Shown here one piece after another: positions 6,925 through 14,488 of a stretch of 15,694 nucleotides of DNA. This stretch comes from Planctomycetota bacterium (lineage in GTDB: Bacteria; Planctomycetota; Phycisphaerae; WQYP01). The stretch covers positions 1 to 15,694 of the forward strand of contig JAKATV010000436.1 of assembly GCA_021818565.1 (NCBI GenBank), in the 5' to 3' direction. The translations under genes and the position numbers were made by a program. How positions within the stretch are numbered: the stretch's first letter is position 1; each line of letters starts with the position of its first letter. Under the pieces are notes generated by a model, which was not told the origin of the DNA, ran no database searches, and saw only the letters and a program-made list of their open reading frames with translations.

Positions 6925-8727
6925 GTGAAGTTTAAGCGTACGGATTATTGTGGAACGTTGAGAAAAGCCGATCTGTCACGGGAAGTTGTGGCGGCCGGAT
7001 GGGTGCAATCTTACCGCGATCACGGCGGCGTGGTGTTTGTCGATTTGCGGGACCGCACGGGAATTGTACAAATTGTATTCCACCCGGAATTGGCGGATAT
7101 TTACGCACTGGGCCGCCAGTTGCGACATGAAGATGTTATTCTGATCAAAGGTCGGGTTCTGGCACGAGCGGCCCAGGCCGTGAATCCGAAAATTCCCACC
7201 GGTGAAATTGAAATCGCGGTTGAAGATATGGAAATGGCGAATAAATCAGATACCGCCCCATTTTCGCCCGCGCAGCATGATCCGGTAAACGAGGATACGC
7301 GTCTGAAATACCGCTACCTTGATCTGCGAAGCGCCGATATGGCCCAGGCGATGGTGACCCGGCACCGCGTAACAAAAATCATGCGCGATTACTGTGATGA
7401 GCACGGCTTTCTGGAAATTGAAACACCCATGCTTTACAAAAGCACCCCCGAAGGTGCCCGCGAATTTCTGGTGCCATCCCGCCTGCATGCCGGTGAATTT
7501 TACGCCCTGCCGCAAAGTCCGCAGTTATTTAAGCAAGTACTGATGGTTGCAGGCATGGACCGGTATATGCAAATCGCCCGGTGTTTTCGGGATGAGGATT
7601 TGCGCATGGATCGGCAGCCCGAGTTCACGCAGCTTGATCTGGAAATGAGCTTTGTAGATCGGGAAGATGTTATTGACCTGATTACCGGATTGTTGGTGCG
7701 GCTATGGAAACAAATCCTTCATGTGGATTTGCCTTCGACGTTTCCCCGCATGGGATGGCGCGAGGCGATGGACCGCTTTGGTATTGACCGACCGGACACG
7801 CGCTATGGCATGGAATTAAAAGACATCAGCGATATGGTTGGGCAAACGGAATTCGCCGTATTTAAGGATGCGGTCGCGGCGGGCGGTTGCGTGAAATTGA
7901 TCGCCGTTCCCGGCGGAGCGGCGCTGTCGCGTAAGCAACTGGATCAGCTTACTGAAGATGCCAAAAAGCTGGGGGCCAAGGGGCTGGCGTGGATTAAACT
8001 TGGCGGTGATGCGGGGGCCGGGAATATGGGCGGCCCGATCGCGAAATTCATCCCCGCCCCTGCGCAACAGGCCATTCGGCAGCGCTGCGGAGCCACTGAT
8101 GGCGATATTCTGCTGGCGGTGGCGGATAAAATCGAAACCGCCTGGAAAGTCCTGGGCGAATTAAGACAATCACTGGCCCGACAGCTTAAGCTGATTCCGG
8201 AAAATCGCTTTGATTTTCTCTGGGTCGTGGATTTTCCGAGTTTTGAACATGATCCGGCGGCAAATCGCTTCATCGCCCGGCACCATCCGTTTACCGCCCC
8301 ACTGGATGAAGATGTGCCTTTGCTGGAAACGCAACCGCTGGATGTACGTGCCAAGGCGTATGACATTGTCCTTAACGGCATAGAAATCGGCGGTGGCTCC
8401 ATCCGTATTCATCAGCGCGATGTGCAATCCAAAATCTTTTCCCTCTTGGGCATTTCACCGGAACAGGCTCAGAAAAAATTTGCATTCCTGCTGGATGCCT
8501 TGAGGTTTGGCGCTCCGCCGCATGGCGGCATAGCACTGGGACTGGATCGCCTGTTAATGCTGATGCTGAATCGGCAGAGCATCCGTGAGGTGATCGCCTT
8601 CCCGAAAACTCAAAGCGGCACCGATATGATGACCGAAGCGCCATCGGCCGTGGACCCGCGGCAACTCATGGAGTTATCCGTCGCGGTGGTGAAACCCGCG
8701 GCGGCCGGTGCAGCGGCAAAGGCATGA
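6925..8727 (+). CDS. aspS: Aspartate--tRNA ligase (bacterial type, GAD insertion)
   Basis: This class II aminoacyl-tRNA synthetase charges tRNA-Asp, and possibly tRNA-Asn, with aspartate in the cytoplasm. From GTG at 6925 it has 600 residues and begins MKFKRTDYCGTLRKADL, matching the family's N-terminus. The OB-fold anticodon domain (about 1-105) is followed by motif 1 around HGFLEIETPML (160-170). Motif 2 has FRDEDLR (221-227) and RQPEFTQ. The bacterial GAD insertion lies near 280-420, with the PGGAALSRKQLD segment, and motif 3 has GLDR (539-542). The tail is Ala-rich. At the two positions reported to influence Asp/Asn tRNA discrimination (30-31 and 81 in E. coli-type numbering), it has H33 and Q84, not the L and K of E. 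coli. That leans towards a non-discriminating enzyme, which would need GatCAB elsewhere in the genome. Confidence 0.97.
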   Translation: MKFKRTDYCGTLRKADLSREVVAAGWVQSYRDHGGVVFVDLRDRTGIVQIVFHPELADIYALGRQLRHEDVILIKGRVLARAAQAVNPKIPTGEIEIAVEDMEMANKSDTAPFSPAQHDPVNEDTRLKYRYLDLRSADMAQAMVTRHRVTKIMRDYCDEHGFLEIETPMLYKSTPEGAREFLVPSRLHAGEFYALPQSPQLFKQVLMVAGMDRYMQIARCFRDEDLRMDRQPEFTQLDLEMSFVDREDVIDLITGLLVRLWKQILHVDLPSTFPRMGWREAMDRFGIDRPDTRYGMELKDISDMVGQTEFAVFKDAVAAGGCVKLIAVPGGAALSRKQLDQLTEDAKKLGAKGLAWIKLGGDAGAGNMGGPIAKFIPAPAQQAIRQRCGATDGDILLAVADKIETAWKVLGELRQSLARQLKLIPENRFDFLWVVDFPSFEHDPAANRFIARHHPFTAPLDEDVPLLETQPLDVRAKAYDIVLNGIEIGGGSIRIHQRDVQSKIFSLLGISPEQAQKKFAFLLDALRFGAPPHGGIALGLDRLLMLMLNRQSIREVIAFPKTQSGTDMMTEAPSAVDPRQLMELSVAVVKPAAAGAAAKA

Positions 8728-8928
8728 TTTCCCAGAAACATTAGTGCGGTGCCTCGGAACTGTTTAAGCAGCGGCTTTTAATCGTAAACTTTGGCATTTC
8801 GGTTTGTTGACTCGATAACCTTATGACATGGCTTTAAGATATACACAGACCGCGGAGTGATTGCGGTGGTCCAAGTGAGGGCGGAGCGGGGCTTTTAAAC
8901 GAGCCATTACGGGATTGGATTTATTAAC

Positions 8929-10383
8929 ATGATTGATCGCGTTAGAACCAAAACTGTTATTACCATGGGGCCGGCCTGTGCCAAAGCTGACGTGTTCAGC
9001 CAACTGGTGCAAACCGGCGTTGCGGTAGTACGCCTGAATTTTTCCCACGGAGATTTAGCCCAGCGGGAAGAGTTTTTAGCTGTTGCCCGGGGCAGCCCGC
9101 ACCGTCCGCCGCTGGCAATAATGGGAGATTTATGCGGCCCGAAAATACGTCTGGGCACGGTGATCGAAGGAGGCATGACCGTCGCCAAAGGCGATGTTAT
9201 TACCATTCAGCGCGAGCCGGTGCTGGGACAGAATAATCTGCTGTGCTCCAATTATGCCTGCCTGGTTGATGATGTGCAGGTGGGCCAATCGCTTCTCATT
9301 GACGACGGTTGCATCCGCGCCACGGTCATTGACAAGGCCCCGAATGTTGTCCGGTGCGAAATCATGGTTGGCGGAAAGATTCAATCCAACAAGGGCATTA
9401 ACCTGCCGCAAACCCGGCTTTCCATCCCCAGCGTGACGGAGAAAGACTGGCGCGATATTGACTGGGCGATTGAGCACCAGTTGGATTACCTAGCGTTGTC
9501 ATTTGTGCGAAGCGCCGATGACGTGCAAAGTGTTCGGCGGTATCTGGAAAGCAGAAAATCAGACATTGATCTGGTGGCAAAAATTGAAATGCCGCAAGCT
9601 ATTGATGATCTTTCCGCCATTCTGGATAGTTCAGATGCCGTGCTGGTAGCCCGTGGCGATATGGGTGTGGAGATGGAACTCACCGCCGTGCCGCTGCTGC
9701 AGAAAAAAATTGTCGATGCGGCCCATGAAGCCGGCAAGCCGGTCATCGTCGCCACGCAAATGCTGCAATCCATGGTAGATAACCCTACGCCCACGCGCGC
9801 GAAAGTATCAGATGTAGCCAACGCGATATTGGACGGTGCCGATGCCGTGATGCTTTCCGGTGAAACCGCCGTGGGAAAATATCCGCTGGAGGCCGTGCAG
9901 ACACTGCGGGATATTGCGGATAAAACCGAGCGCTATATTGTGCAGAAAGGCATGCACACCGAACCGCCAAGGTTGTTACAGATCAGCCACCATCGCACCG
10001 CCGCTATTGCGCACGGGGCCATGGCTATCGCACGGGATATCAACGCCCGGATGGTGGTGGTGTGGTCGCAAGCGGGTGGTTCGGCGCGGTACCTGTCAAA
10101 AAACCGCTTTCCGATTCCCATTGTGGCACTGTCAACTGATGTGGCCGCAGTACGCCGCATGGCGATGTATTATGGTGTTACCGCCGTGCATGCGGCGATT
10201 CCTCAACACTTTGACGATCTGCCCGCGCTGGTGGATGATTTACTGCAGCGTGAGCACTGGGCTCATCAGGGAGATCGGGTGGTGATTGCCGCAGGATCGC
10301 CGATTGGAACCGCCGGTGCCACTAACAGCTTAAGCGTCTATACCGTCGGCGAACACGCTCGCATCAGCGGTGAAAGGCAATGA
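8929..10383 (+). CDS. pyk: Pyruvate kinase
   Basis: It transfers phosphate from phosphoenolpyruvate to ADP, the last step of glycolysis. The 484 residues cover the TIM barrel, the lid (B) domain and the C-terminal domain. Catalytic features are R35-N37-S39-H40 (RLNFSH), D67 in GDLCGPKIR, K218 and E220 in VAKIEMP, ARGDMG (241-246) and T276 in ATQML. Next come NPTPTRAKVSDVANAILDG and LSGETAVGKYP. The residue after GP is K72, where K+-dependent enzymes have Glu (E117 in rabbit muscle). With L68 and L75 nearby this matches the K+-independent class. The C-terminal domain closes with GSPIGTAGATNSL. The ATG has only a weak upstream GGAT. Its stop overlaps the next gene's start as ATGA. Confidence 0.97.
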   Translation: MIDRVRTKTVITMGPACAKADVFSQLVQTGVAVVRLNFSHGDLAQREEFLAVARGSPHRPPLAIMGDLCGPKIRLGTVIEGGMTVAKGDVITIQREPVLGQNNLLCSNYACLVDDVQVGQSLLIDDGCIRATVIDKAPNVVRCEIMVGGKIQSNKGINLPQTRLSIPSVTEKDWRDIDWAIEHQLDYLALSFVRSADDVQSVRRYLESRKSDIDLVAKIEMPQAIDDLSAILDSSDAVLVARGDMGVEMELTAVPLLQKKIVDAAHEAGKPVIVATQMLQSMVDNPTPTRAKVSDVANAILDGADAVMLSGETAVGKYPLEAVQTLRDIADKTERYIVQKGMHTEPPRLLQISHHRTAAIAHGAMAIARDINARMVVVWSQAGGSARYLSKNRFPIPIVALSTDVAAVRRMAMYYGVTAVHAAIPQHFDDLPALVDDLLQREHWAHQGDRVVIAAGSPIGTAGATNSLSVYTVGEHARISGERQ

Positions 10384-10856
10384 AGAAAAACGCCATGATA
10401 CATTCCACGAACACCGGTATAAAAACAGGGCGAACTTCGGCGCGAGGAATTTGCAAGCTCCGTTTGGGCCGCGCAACGACAGTCCTTGTCCTGATGGGCG
10501 GCGTGTTGGCGATGCTTTCCGGATGCGGTGTAATTCTGCATCATTATCCGCAACCCAATGTGGGATGGCATAACCAGAACTATTCCATTGTCTTTGGTGT
10601 GTTAAGTCAGCACAATACGCACGGGACCTCATGGACTATTCGCTATTCATCCGTGTATGCCGGGGATCCCTATGGTGGGAAATTCGCATTGACGCCCAAC
10701 TCGGAACTCGTGGGGTACCTGCCCGGCAACACGGTTGAAATTTATGGCCACCCCGAACCTAAAGTCCCTAATAAAGCCGGCACCGGTACGCTGTATAAAG
10801 TTACAAGCATCCGCCTGTGGCTAGGCAAGGGCCGCCCGAATTACCTGACGCGGTAA
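10380..10856 (+). CDS. Small predicted lipoprotein of unknown function
   Basis: This 158-residue protein has a charged N-region (R22, K26, R28, R31) and a hydrophobic core at about 33-46. A clear lipobox L46-S47-G48-C49 gives a mature, probably outer-membrane-anchored, protein of about 110 residues. The mature part has the pattern GNTVEIYGHPEP ... GTLYKVTSIRLW, suggesting a small beta-rich domain. I do not recognise the family. Its ATG overlaps the pyk TGA (ATGA), so it is probably translated by coupling. The AAAGG before it is too close to the ATG to be a good ribosome site. An in-frame ATG at 10395 would also keep the signal. A role in glycolysis is not implied; the link may only be shared transcription. 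Confidence 0.72.
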   Translation: MKKNAMIHSTNTGIKTGRTSARGICKLRLGRATTVLVLMGGVLAMLSGCGVILHHYPQPNVGWHNQNYSIVFGVLSQHNTHGTSWTIRYSSVYAGDPYGGKFALTPNSELVGYLPGNTVEIYGHPEPKVPNKAGTGTLYKVTSIRLWLGKGRPNYLTR

Positions 10857-10928
10857 CCCCCGGCTGCCTCACATTTCATCCGTATTTCAAATATTTTATC
10901 TATTAATACGAATTTTCATTGAATTTTA

Positions 10929-10957
10929 TTGCTTGGGTGTAAAGTATCGTGTAAAGT
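10929..10957 (+). promoter_or_regulatory. Possible promoter and operator of the three-gene cassette
   Basis: The 174-bp leader (10857-11030) is AT-rich. TTGCTT (10929-10934) and TAAAGT (10952-10957) stand 17 bp apart as a weak -35/-10 pair. The word GTGTAAAGT occurs twice, at 10937-10945 and 10949-10957, on a 12-bp period, with the second copy covering the -10. Direct repeats about one helical turn apart over a promoter are a common operator layout, and a helix-turn-helix protein is encoded downstream. A palindrome GCTATAGC follows at 10963-10970. Confidence 0.35.
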
Positions 10958-11030
10958 TTGTTGCTATAGCATACGTGACATGGCGTTGCTTTTGTAAGTT
11001 ATCCCTCAGGCATGCGGCTAGGAATTAAAA

Positions 11031-11825
11031 ATGGCAACCCCCAAAAAGCAGTCTGTGAAACTCCCCCGCGCCCCCCTAATTTTTGTCCTGGCACAAGTTC
11101 GATTTAGCCCCGTACTAAAGATGGAGTCCTATGTTCCGGAAATCCAAGAAGCTCTGCGGCACCGTGGGTTTCCCGGATACCGGCTTGAAAATATGCAAAA
11201 TATTATGATCGGGGCGGAAGCTAAAACCGAAATAACAAAACGCTGGATGTTCGATGATGTGAACAATCATCGGCAGGTGGTACTGACAACGGACGCTCTT
11301 ACATTCCAAACAACCGCGTATGAAACGTTTCAGGATCTTCTCTCGGACTTCAAAACGGTTACGCAACCGTTGGAGGATTATGTCAAGGTAGATAACATCC
11401 AACAGATCGGGTTACGCTACGTCGATCTGCTGACGGAAATCGATGGCATGAATAGCCGCGATTTGGTGAAACCAGGGTTCTCGGGAATTAGCGGCTCGGA
11501 AATTGGGGCTGAAAATACCGCTTTCAGTTTTGTTTTACAGGCACAGACGCCGTCGGGCGTGTTGACCATCCGGTCCGTGCAATTGCTGAACATGCAGGCG
11601 TTTCTTCCGCCGGATATCGGCGCGACCACACTGCGTTTTCCCGACCATGTGATAAATGCGCAAAACGCCCGTGTGCTTGATTTTGACCATATTACGCAGA
11701 AACTTCTACCGTTTAATTCCGATACGCTGTCAAGGGAACTTACCAATTTGCACGAATATACTGATAGGGCATTTCGGGCGGTCACCACTGAACACGCGTT
11801 TCAGGCATGGAGTCAGCACTCATGA
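11031..11825 (+). CDS. TIGR04255-family protein (cassette gene 1)
   Basis: This 264-residue soluble protein fits the uncharacterised, sporadically distributed TIGR04255 family. The N-terminus has the typical LPRAPLIFVLAQVRFSP (11-27), then LTTDALTFQTTAYETFQDLL (85-104) and IGLRYVDLL (126-134). The C-terminal half carries LNMQAFLPP and an acidic LDFDHI strand near the end. There is no signal peptide, membrane helix or recognisable catalytic motif. The ATG has AGGA 7 nt upstream. The gene overlaps the next one by ATGA, and a third gene follows within a few bases, so the three are surely co-expressed. Family members have no established biochemical role that I know of. A part in a defence or stress module is inference from the operon layout. 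Confidence 0.82.
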   Translation: MATPKKQSVKLPRAPLIFVLAQVRFSPVLKMESYVPEIQEALRHRGFPGYRLENMQNIMIGAEAKTEITKRWMFDDVNNHRQVVLTTDALTFQTTAYETFQDLLSDFKTVTQPLEDYVKVDNIQQIGLRYVDLLTEIDGMNSRDLVKPGFSGISGSEIGAENTAFSFVLQAQTPSGVLTIRSVQLLNMQAFLPPDIGATTLRFPDHVINAQNARVLDFDHITQKLLPFNSDTLSRELTNLHEYTDRAFRAVTTEHAFQAWSQHS

Positions 11826-12601
11826 ATCGAACGACGTTAGCAGCGGATTCTATTCAAAGCGCCGCCGTCCAATTTAGGGTACAGCACCTGGCTGTGCCGC
11901 TTGATATTGGCTCCGATGTGAGCCGCATGGAAAGTCCGCAAGTTGCTGTCGGCAACCGTTCAATATGTTCGCCTCCGGAACGAGTCGAAGTTGCCACCAG
12001 TCAATTCACGTTCGGGCACACAATCGCGGAAGTCAGCCTGTGCGCCGCGCTGCTCCTTGGCACCGGGTCCGCTCGCCAAGATCTTACTTGGATGACAGTC
12101 AAACGCGCGACAGCCGCGCGACATGCGGCAGACCATATTCATCCCTTGATGGTTACAACCCCATCCCGCGCTCTGGCGGTTATACGCACGGCATTTCCAC
12201 TTCAGATTTCGCAGATCGCGGAGATTCTCGGCGTCAGCAGGCCCACCATATACGCATGGATCGGCGATGAACAACAGCCGCAACCCCGCTGCCAGGATCG
12301 GCTGAATCAGATATATTCCCTCGCCGAATTTTGGAACAACCGTTGCAACCTGCCGGCTCCCGAGAAAATATTTGAGTCGCCCGACAGTGCCGACGTGAGC
12401 CTCATTGATATGTTGAAAGCGGCTTCAATAAATGTTGCAACGGTAAAAAATCGCTTGGAAGATATAGTTCGGTCCGTAAAATCATCGAAGCGGCTGGGGA
12501 TAGTCGAGTCGGCGCGGCTACGCGGTTTTAAATTGCCTGCCGAGGGTAATAGTACGGCGGAATTTGATGTCATCACCCGTCGGCCGATGGATGAGAGTTG
12601 A
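11822..12601 (+). CDS. Helix-turn-helix protein (cassette gene 2)
   Basis: From ATG 11822 the product has 259 residues. This start gives an ATGA overlap with gene 1 and has GGAG 9 nt upstream; the longer start at 11807 adds only five residues. Residues 126-148 (LQISQIAEILGVSRPTIYAWIG) form a clear helix-turn-helix with the usual GVSRPTIY turn and recognition helix. About 110 residues of Ser/Ala/Val-rich sequence precede it, with an amphipathic patch at 70-80. After it come a short helix (RLNQIYSLAEFWNN) and a C-terminal segment with several helices (191-245). It may be the cassette's repressor, acting on the direct repeat upstream of gene 1, or a DNA-binding antitoxin-like component. The N-terminal domain is not recognised. 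Confidence 0.78.
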   Translation: MNRTTLAADSIQSAAVQFRVQHLAVPLDIGSDVSRMESPQVAVGNRSICSPPERVEVATSQFTFGHTIAEVSLCAALLLGTGSARQDLTWMTVKRATAARHAADHIHPLMVTTPSRALAVIRTAFPLQISQIAEILGVSRPTIYAWIGDEQQPQPRCQDRLNQIYSLAEFWNNRCNLPAPEKIFESPDSADVSLIDMLKAASINVATVKNRLEDIVRSVKSSKRLGIVESARLRGFKLPAEGNSTAEFDVITRRPMDES

Positions 12602-12605
12602 GCAA

Positions 12606-13430
12606 ATGGCCCAATCCGCGAAAAATGATCCGCTCATCAAAGAAATACGCAAAAAAGGTTGGCGGCAAGGATCCATTATTACCGCCGAACAAAACAAAGT
12701 AAATTCCCCGGAGCAAGTGGGACTATTCCTGAACGATTGTACACATTGGCTCTTATTGTCGCACGACTGCGATATCGTTCACCATGACTTCGAAAATGAA
12801 CCACATGTTGAAATAATGGCCGCAAGATTTGTCGACTCTTCTGATGGTAATCTGTTGCATGGCAAAAACCCCCGGTGCCTACAGGTGAAGATGGGCGAAC
12901 AATGGATTGAATTTCATGTTGGCAGCCGCAGGCTTATCGAGCGGCGACATCTTGCCTACCTCGTTCCTGATAGCGGTATCACACTCCAGCGAGATGCCGT
13001 GCAATCGCTGGCGGGATGGGTTGCTCGGCGCTATGTGCGAACGGCATTCCCGGACAGTTTCAACAAGCGCCTTCAAGGTCGGGATCAGCAGATAAAAAAG
13101 TTGATGTCCAATGAGGGTGGCAATATATGCACGATCTACTTACTGCTGTCCGACGAGATTGAATTGCCGGACGAGGAAGTGTACAGAATTGATGTGGTAG
13201 CAGCCATGCGTGACGAAGACTACAACCACCCGCAAAAACGCGTACCCGTGGAAACCACGCTTGGGAAACTTTGTGGGTTATTAAATTCATGCGCCGGTAT
13301 TAAAACAGAAAAAAGCGAAGTCCGCGCCGAGCGCGATATCTCCTTGACAGATATACGGTTTCTCCGGCGCTTGGAGTTTGACTATCTGTCACGTAACGAA
13401 AGTGACGCACCTCCCAGTCTGCGGCCCTGA
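12606..13430 (+). CDS. Protein with LLSHDCDI motif, unknown function (cassette gene 3)
   Basis: From ATG at 12606, four bases after the gene 2 stop, the product has 274 residues. In-frame starts at 12564, 12567 and 12591 would overlap gene 2 and have no better ribosome site. The N-terminus reads KGWRQGSII (18-25), then a hydrophobic strand WLLLSHDCDI (48-57) and EPHVEIMAARFV (65-76). Together S52, H53, D54, C55 and D56 look like a conserved active or metal-binding site. Downstream are W138, RRYVRTAFPDSF (141-152) and a charged C-terminal half. There is no signal peptide or membrane helix. I do not recognise a named family; the residue pattern suggests an enzyme or ligand-binding effector. It is the last gene of the cassette and converges with a minus-strand gene 42 bp away. 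Confidence 0.78.
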   Translation: MAQSAKNDPLIKEIRKKGWRQGSIITAEQNKVNSPEQVGLFLNDCTHWLLLSHDCDIVHHDFENEPHVEIMAARFVDSSDGNLLHGKNPRCLQVKMGEQWIEFHVGSRRLIERRHLAYLVPDSGITLQRDAVQSLAGWVARRYVRTAFPDSFNKRLQGRDQQIKKLMSNEGGNICTIYLLLSDEIELPDEEVYRIDVVAAMRDEDYNHPQKRVPVETTLGKLCGLLNSCAGIKTEKSEVRAERDISLTDIRFLRRLEFDYLSRNESDAPPSLRP

Positions 13431-13472
13431 TCGCCTTTCGTAAACAAATGTATGTCGGCGCAACGGCGGCCT

Positions 13473-13718
13473 TTATAGCAAAGAACGCAGGCCGGAAATG
13501 ATTGCCAAAAGGACGATGATGATAAATCCACCGGCGGCAAATGCGATCACAAGTGTTACCAGCCATAGGCCGATCAGACATAAGCGGGGAATCCATTCGG
13601 TCTGCGGGGCGCGCAGTTCTTCAAGGTCCGCCCGCCAGCGACCAAACATTTCCTTGACCCACCAAAGCGCCCCAATCAGCAGCAGGGAGACGAACAACAT
13701 TCCGAATGTCGGCATCAT
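13473..13718 (-). CDS. Small two-helix membrane protein
   Basis: This 81-residue protein has two hydrophobic spans, about 5-20 (GMLFVSLLLIGALWWV) and 46-75 (LIGLWLVTLVIAFAAGGFII and beyond). A charged cytoplasmic-type loop (KEMFGRWRADLEELR) joins them. A strong AGGAG lies 9 nt before the first ATG, the best ribosome site on this strand here, which supports a real gene despite its size. It follows the HAD gene by 41 bp on the same strand and may share its transcript. No family is recognised. Confidence 0.62.
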   Translation of the reverse strand: MMPTFGMLFVSLLLIGALWWVKEMFGRWRADLEELRAPQTEWIPRLCLIGLWLVTLVIAFAAGGFIIIVLLAIISGLRSLL

Positions 13719-13727
13719 TATTAAAAT

Positions 13728-13732
13728 CTCCT
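13728..13732 (-). promoter_or_regulatory. Ribosome binding site of the small membrane protein
   Basis: AGGAG on the minus strand is spaced 9 nt from ATG at 13716-13718. It is the main evidence that the short reading frame is translated. Confidence 0.6.
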
Positions 13733-13752
13733 AAACCAACTTTGCTTTCTGG

Positions 13753-13773
13753 GGCCGCCTTAGTTTAGCGGCC
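13753..13773 (-). terminator. GC hairpin at the end of the HAD gene
   Basis: GGCCGC and GCGGCC pair as a 6-bp all-GC stem around a 9-nt loop that contains the HAD stop codon. No T-run follows on either strand, so it may be an attenuating or mRNA-stabilising hairpin between the HAD gene and the small membrane gene and not a true intrinsic terminator. Confidence 0.35.
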
Positions 13774-14485
13774 GAGCTGGTAAACCGAGAATTTGTTCCA
13801 ACTGCCGCAACGGAACTTGCGCAAGATGCTCAAACGGAAAATCCGCCCATTTCCGCACGGAATCAAGGCTGCTGGTGGTTGCGACACCCAGAACGCGCAG
13901 TTTCGCATCGTGGGCGGCCGCGGCTCCGCCTTCGGTATCTTCAATGACCAGGGACTTGGCAATGTGTAAATTGCCGTCACGTAGCGCGTTGATGCGGTCA
14001 AACGCCAGAGAGTATCCCTGCGGATCGGGCTTGCCGCGCCTGACATCCTCAATGGCGACGATCACCGGAAAATAGCGTTCCAGTGTAAAAGCTTTTAACA
14101 ATGGCATTATTTCCGCGCGCCGCGCGCCGCTGCAGATACCACAGGGCACATCGCGCGAGGCCAGATATTTAATGAACTCGGTAACGCCCGGCATGGGTAC
14201 CGGAGGTTCGCCCATACGGCCATCCATAATTTTATCTTTTAATGTGCAGAGTTGATCCAACAGTGCGCGCGGAGGATTGATACCCTGATCCTGGAGCATC
14301 AGGCGGAAGGCTTCAAGGTTCCCAAATACGATGTAGCGAGAAAAATAGCGTTCAGGCGTAATGTGAATAACCCGGCCGATGGCTTCCGCCGATGTCAGCA
14401 GGACCTGGTTGTACGCCGCAAGATGCAATTCCTCGGTGTTGGCGATCACACCGTCGAAATCAAAAATAACGCAAGCTTCACCCAT
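13760..14485 (-). CDS. HAD-superfamily hydrolase, beta-phosphoglucomutase/phosphatase-like
   Basis: This 241-residue cytosolic enzyme has all four HAD motifs. Motif I is D9-F10-D11-G-V-I-A-N-T (nucleophile and acid/base), motif II is S119 in GICSGAR, motif III is K152 in RGKPDP, and motif IV is E182-D183 in VIEDTEGG. A helical C1 cap lies between residues about 18 and 95, with TEELH near its start. This is the subfamily IA layout of beta-phosphoglucomutase, sugar-phosphate phosphatases and phosphoglycolate phosphatase; the substrate cannot be fixed from sequence. It starts 3 nt after the lptB stop, so the two are very likely one transcript and perhaps translationally coupled. It is not KdsC, which lacks such a cap. 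Confidence 0.9.
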   Translation of the reverse strand: MGEACVIFDFDGVIANTEELHLAAYNQVLLTSAEAIGRVIHITPERYFSRYIVFGNLEAFRLMLQDQGINPPRALLDQLCTLKDKIMDGRMGEPPVPMPGVTEFIKYLASRDVPCGICSGARRAEIMPLLKAFTLERYFPVIVAIEDVRRGKPDPQGYSLAFDRINALRDGNLHIAKSLVIEDTEGGAAAAHDAKLRVLGVATTSSLDSVRKWADFPFEHLAQVPLRQLEQILGLPARPLN

Positions 14486-14488
14486 AGA

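Noticed and set aside
7944..8402. 152-residue minus-strand frame inside aspS
   Set aside because: It is the antisense shadow of a conserved synthetase, with Ser/Pro-rich false composition.
8807..8840. TTGACT ... TAAGAT as a pyk promoter
   Set aside because: The spacing is 22 bp, too long for a sigma-70 promoter, and no -10 was found at 16-18 bp.
11417..11788. 123-residue minus-strand frame opposite cassette gene 1
   Set aside because: The sense frame matches the TIGR04255 family, and the antisense peptide has no features.
13388..13406. GTCAC/GTGAC hairpin at the end of cassette gene 3 as a terminator
   Set aside because: The stem is only 5 bp, lies inside the coding region and has no T-run.
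13760..14485. KdsC (KDO-8-phosphate phosphatase) next to lptB, as in E. coli
   Set aside because: The protein has a large helical C1 cap and is 241 residues long, whereas KdsC is a short capless HAD enzyme.
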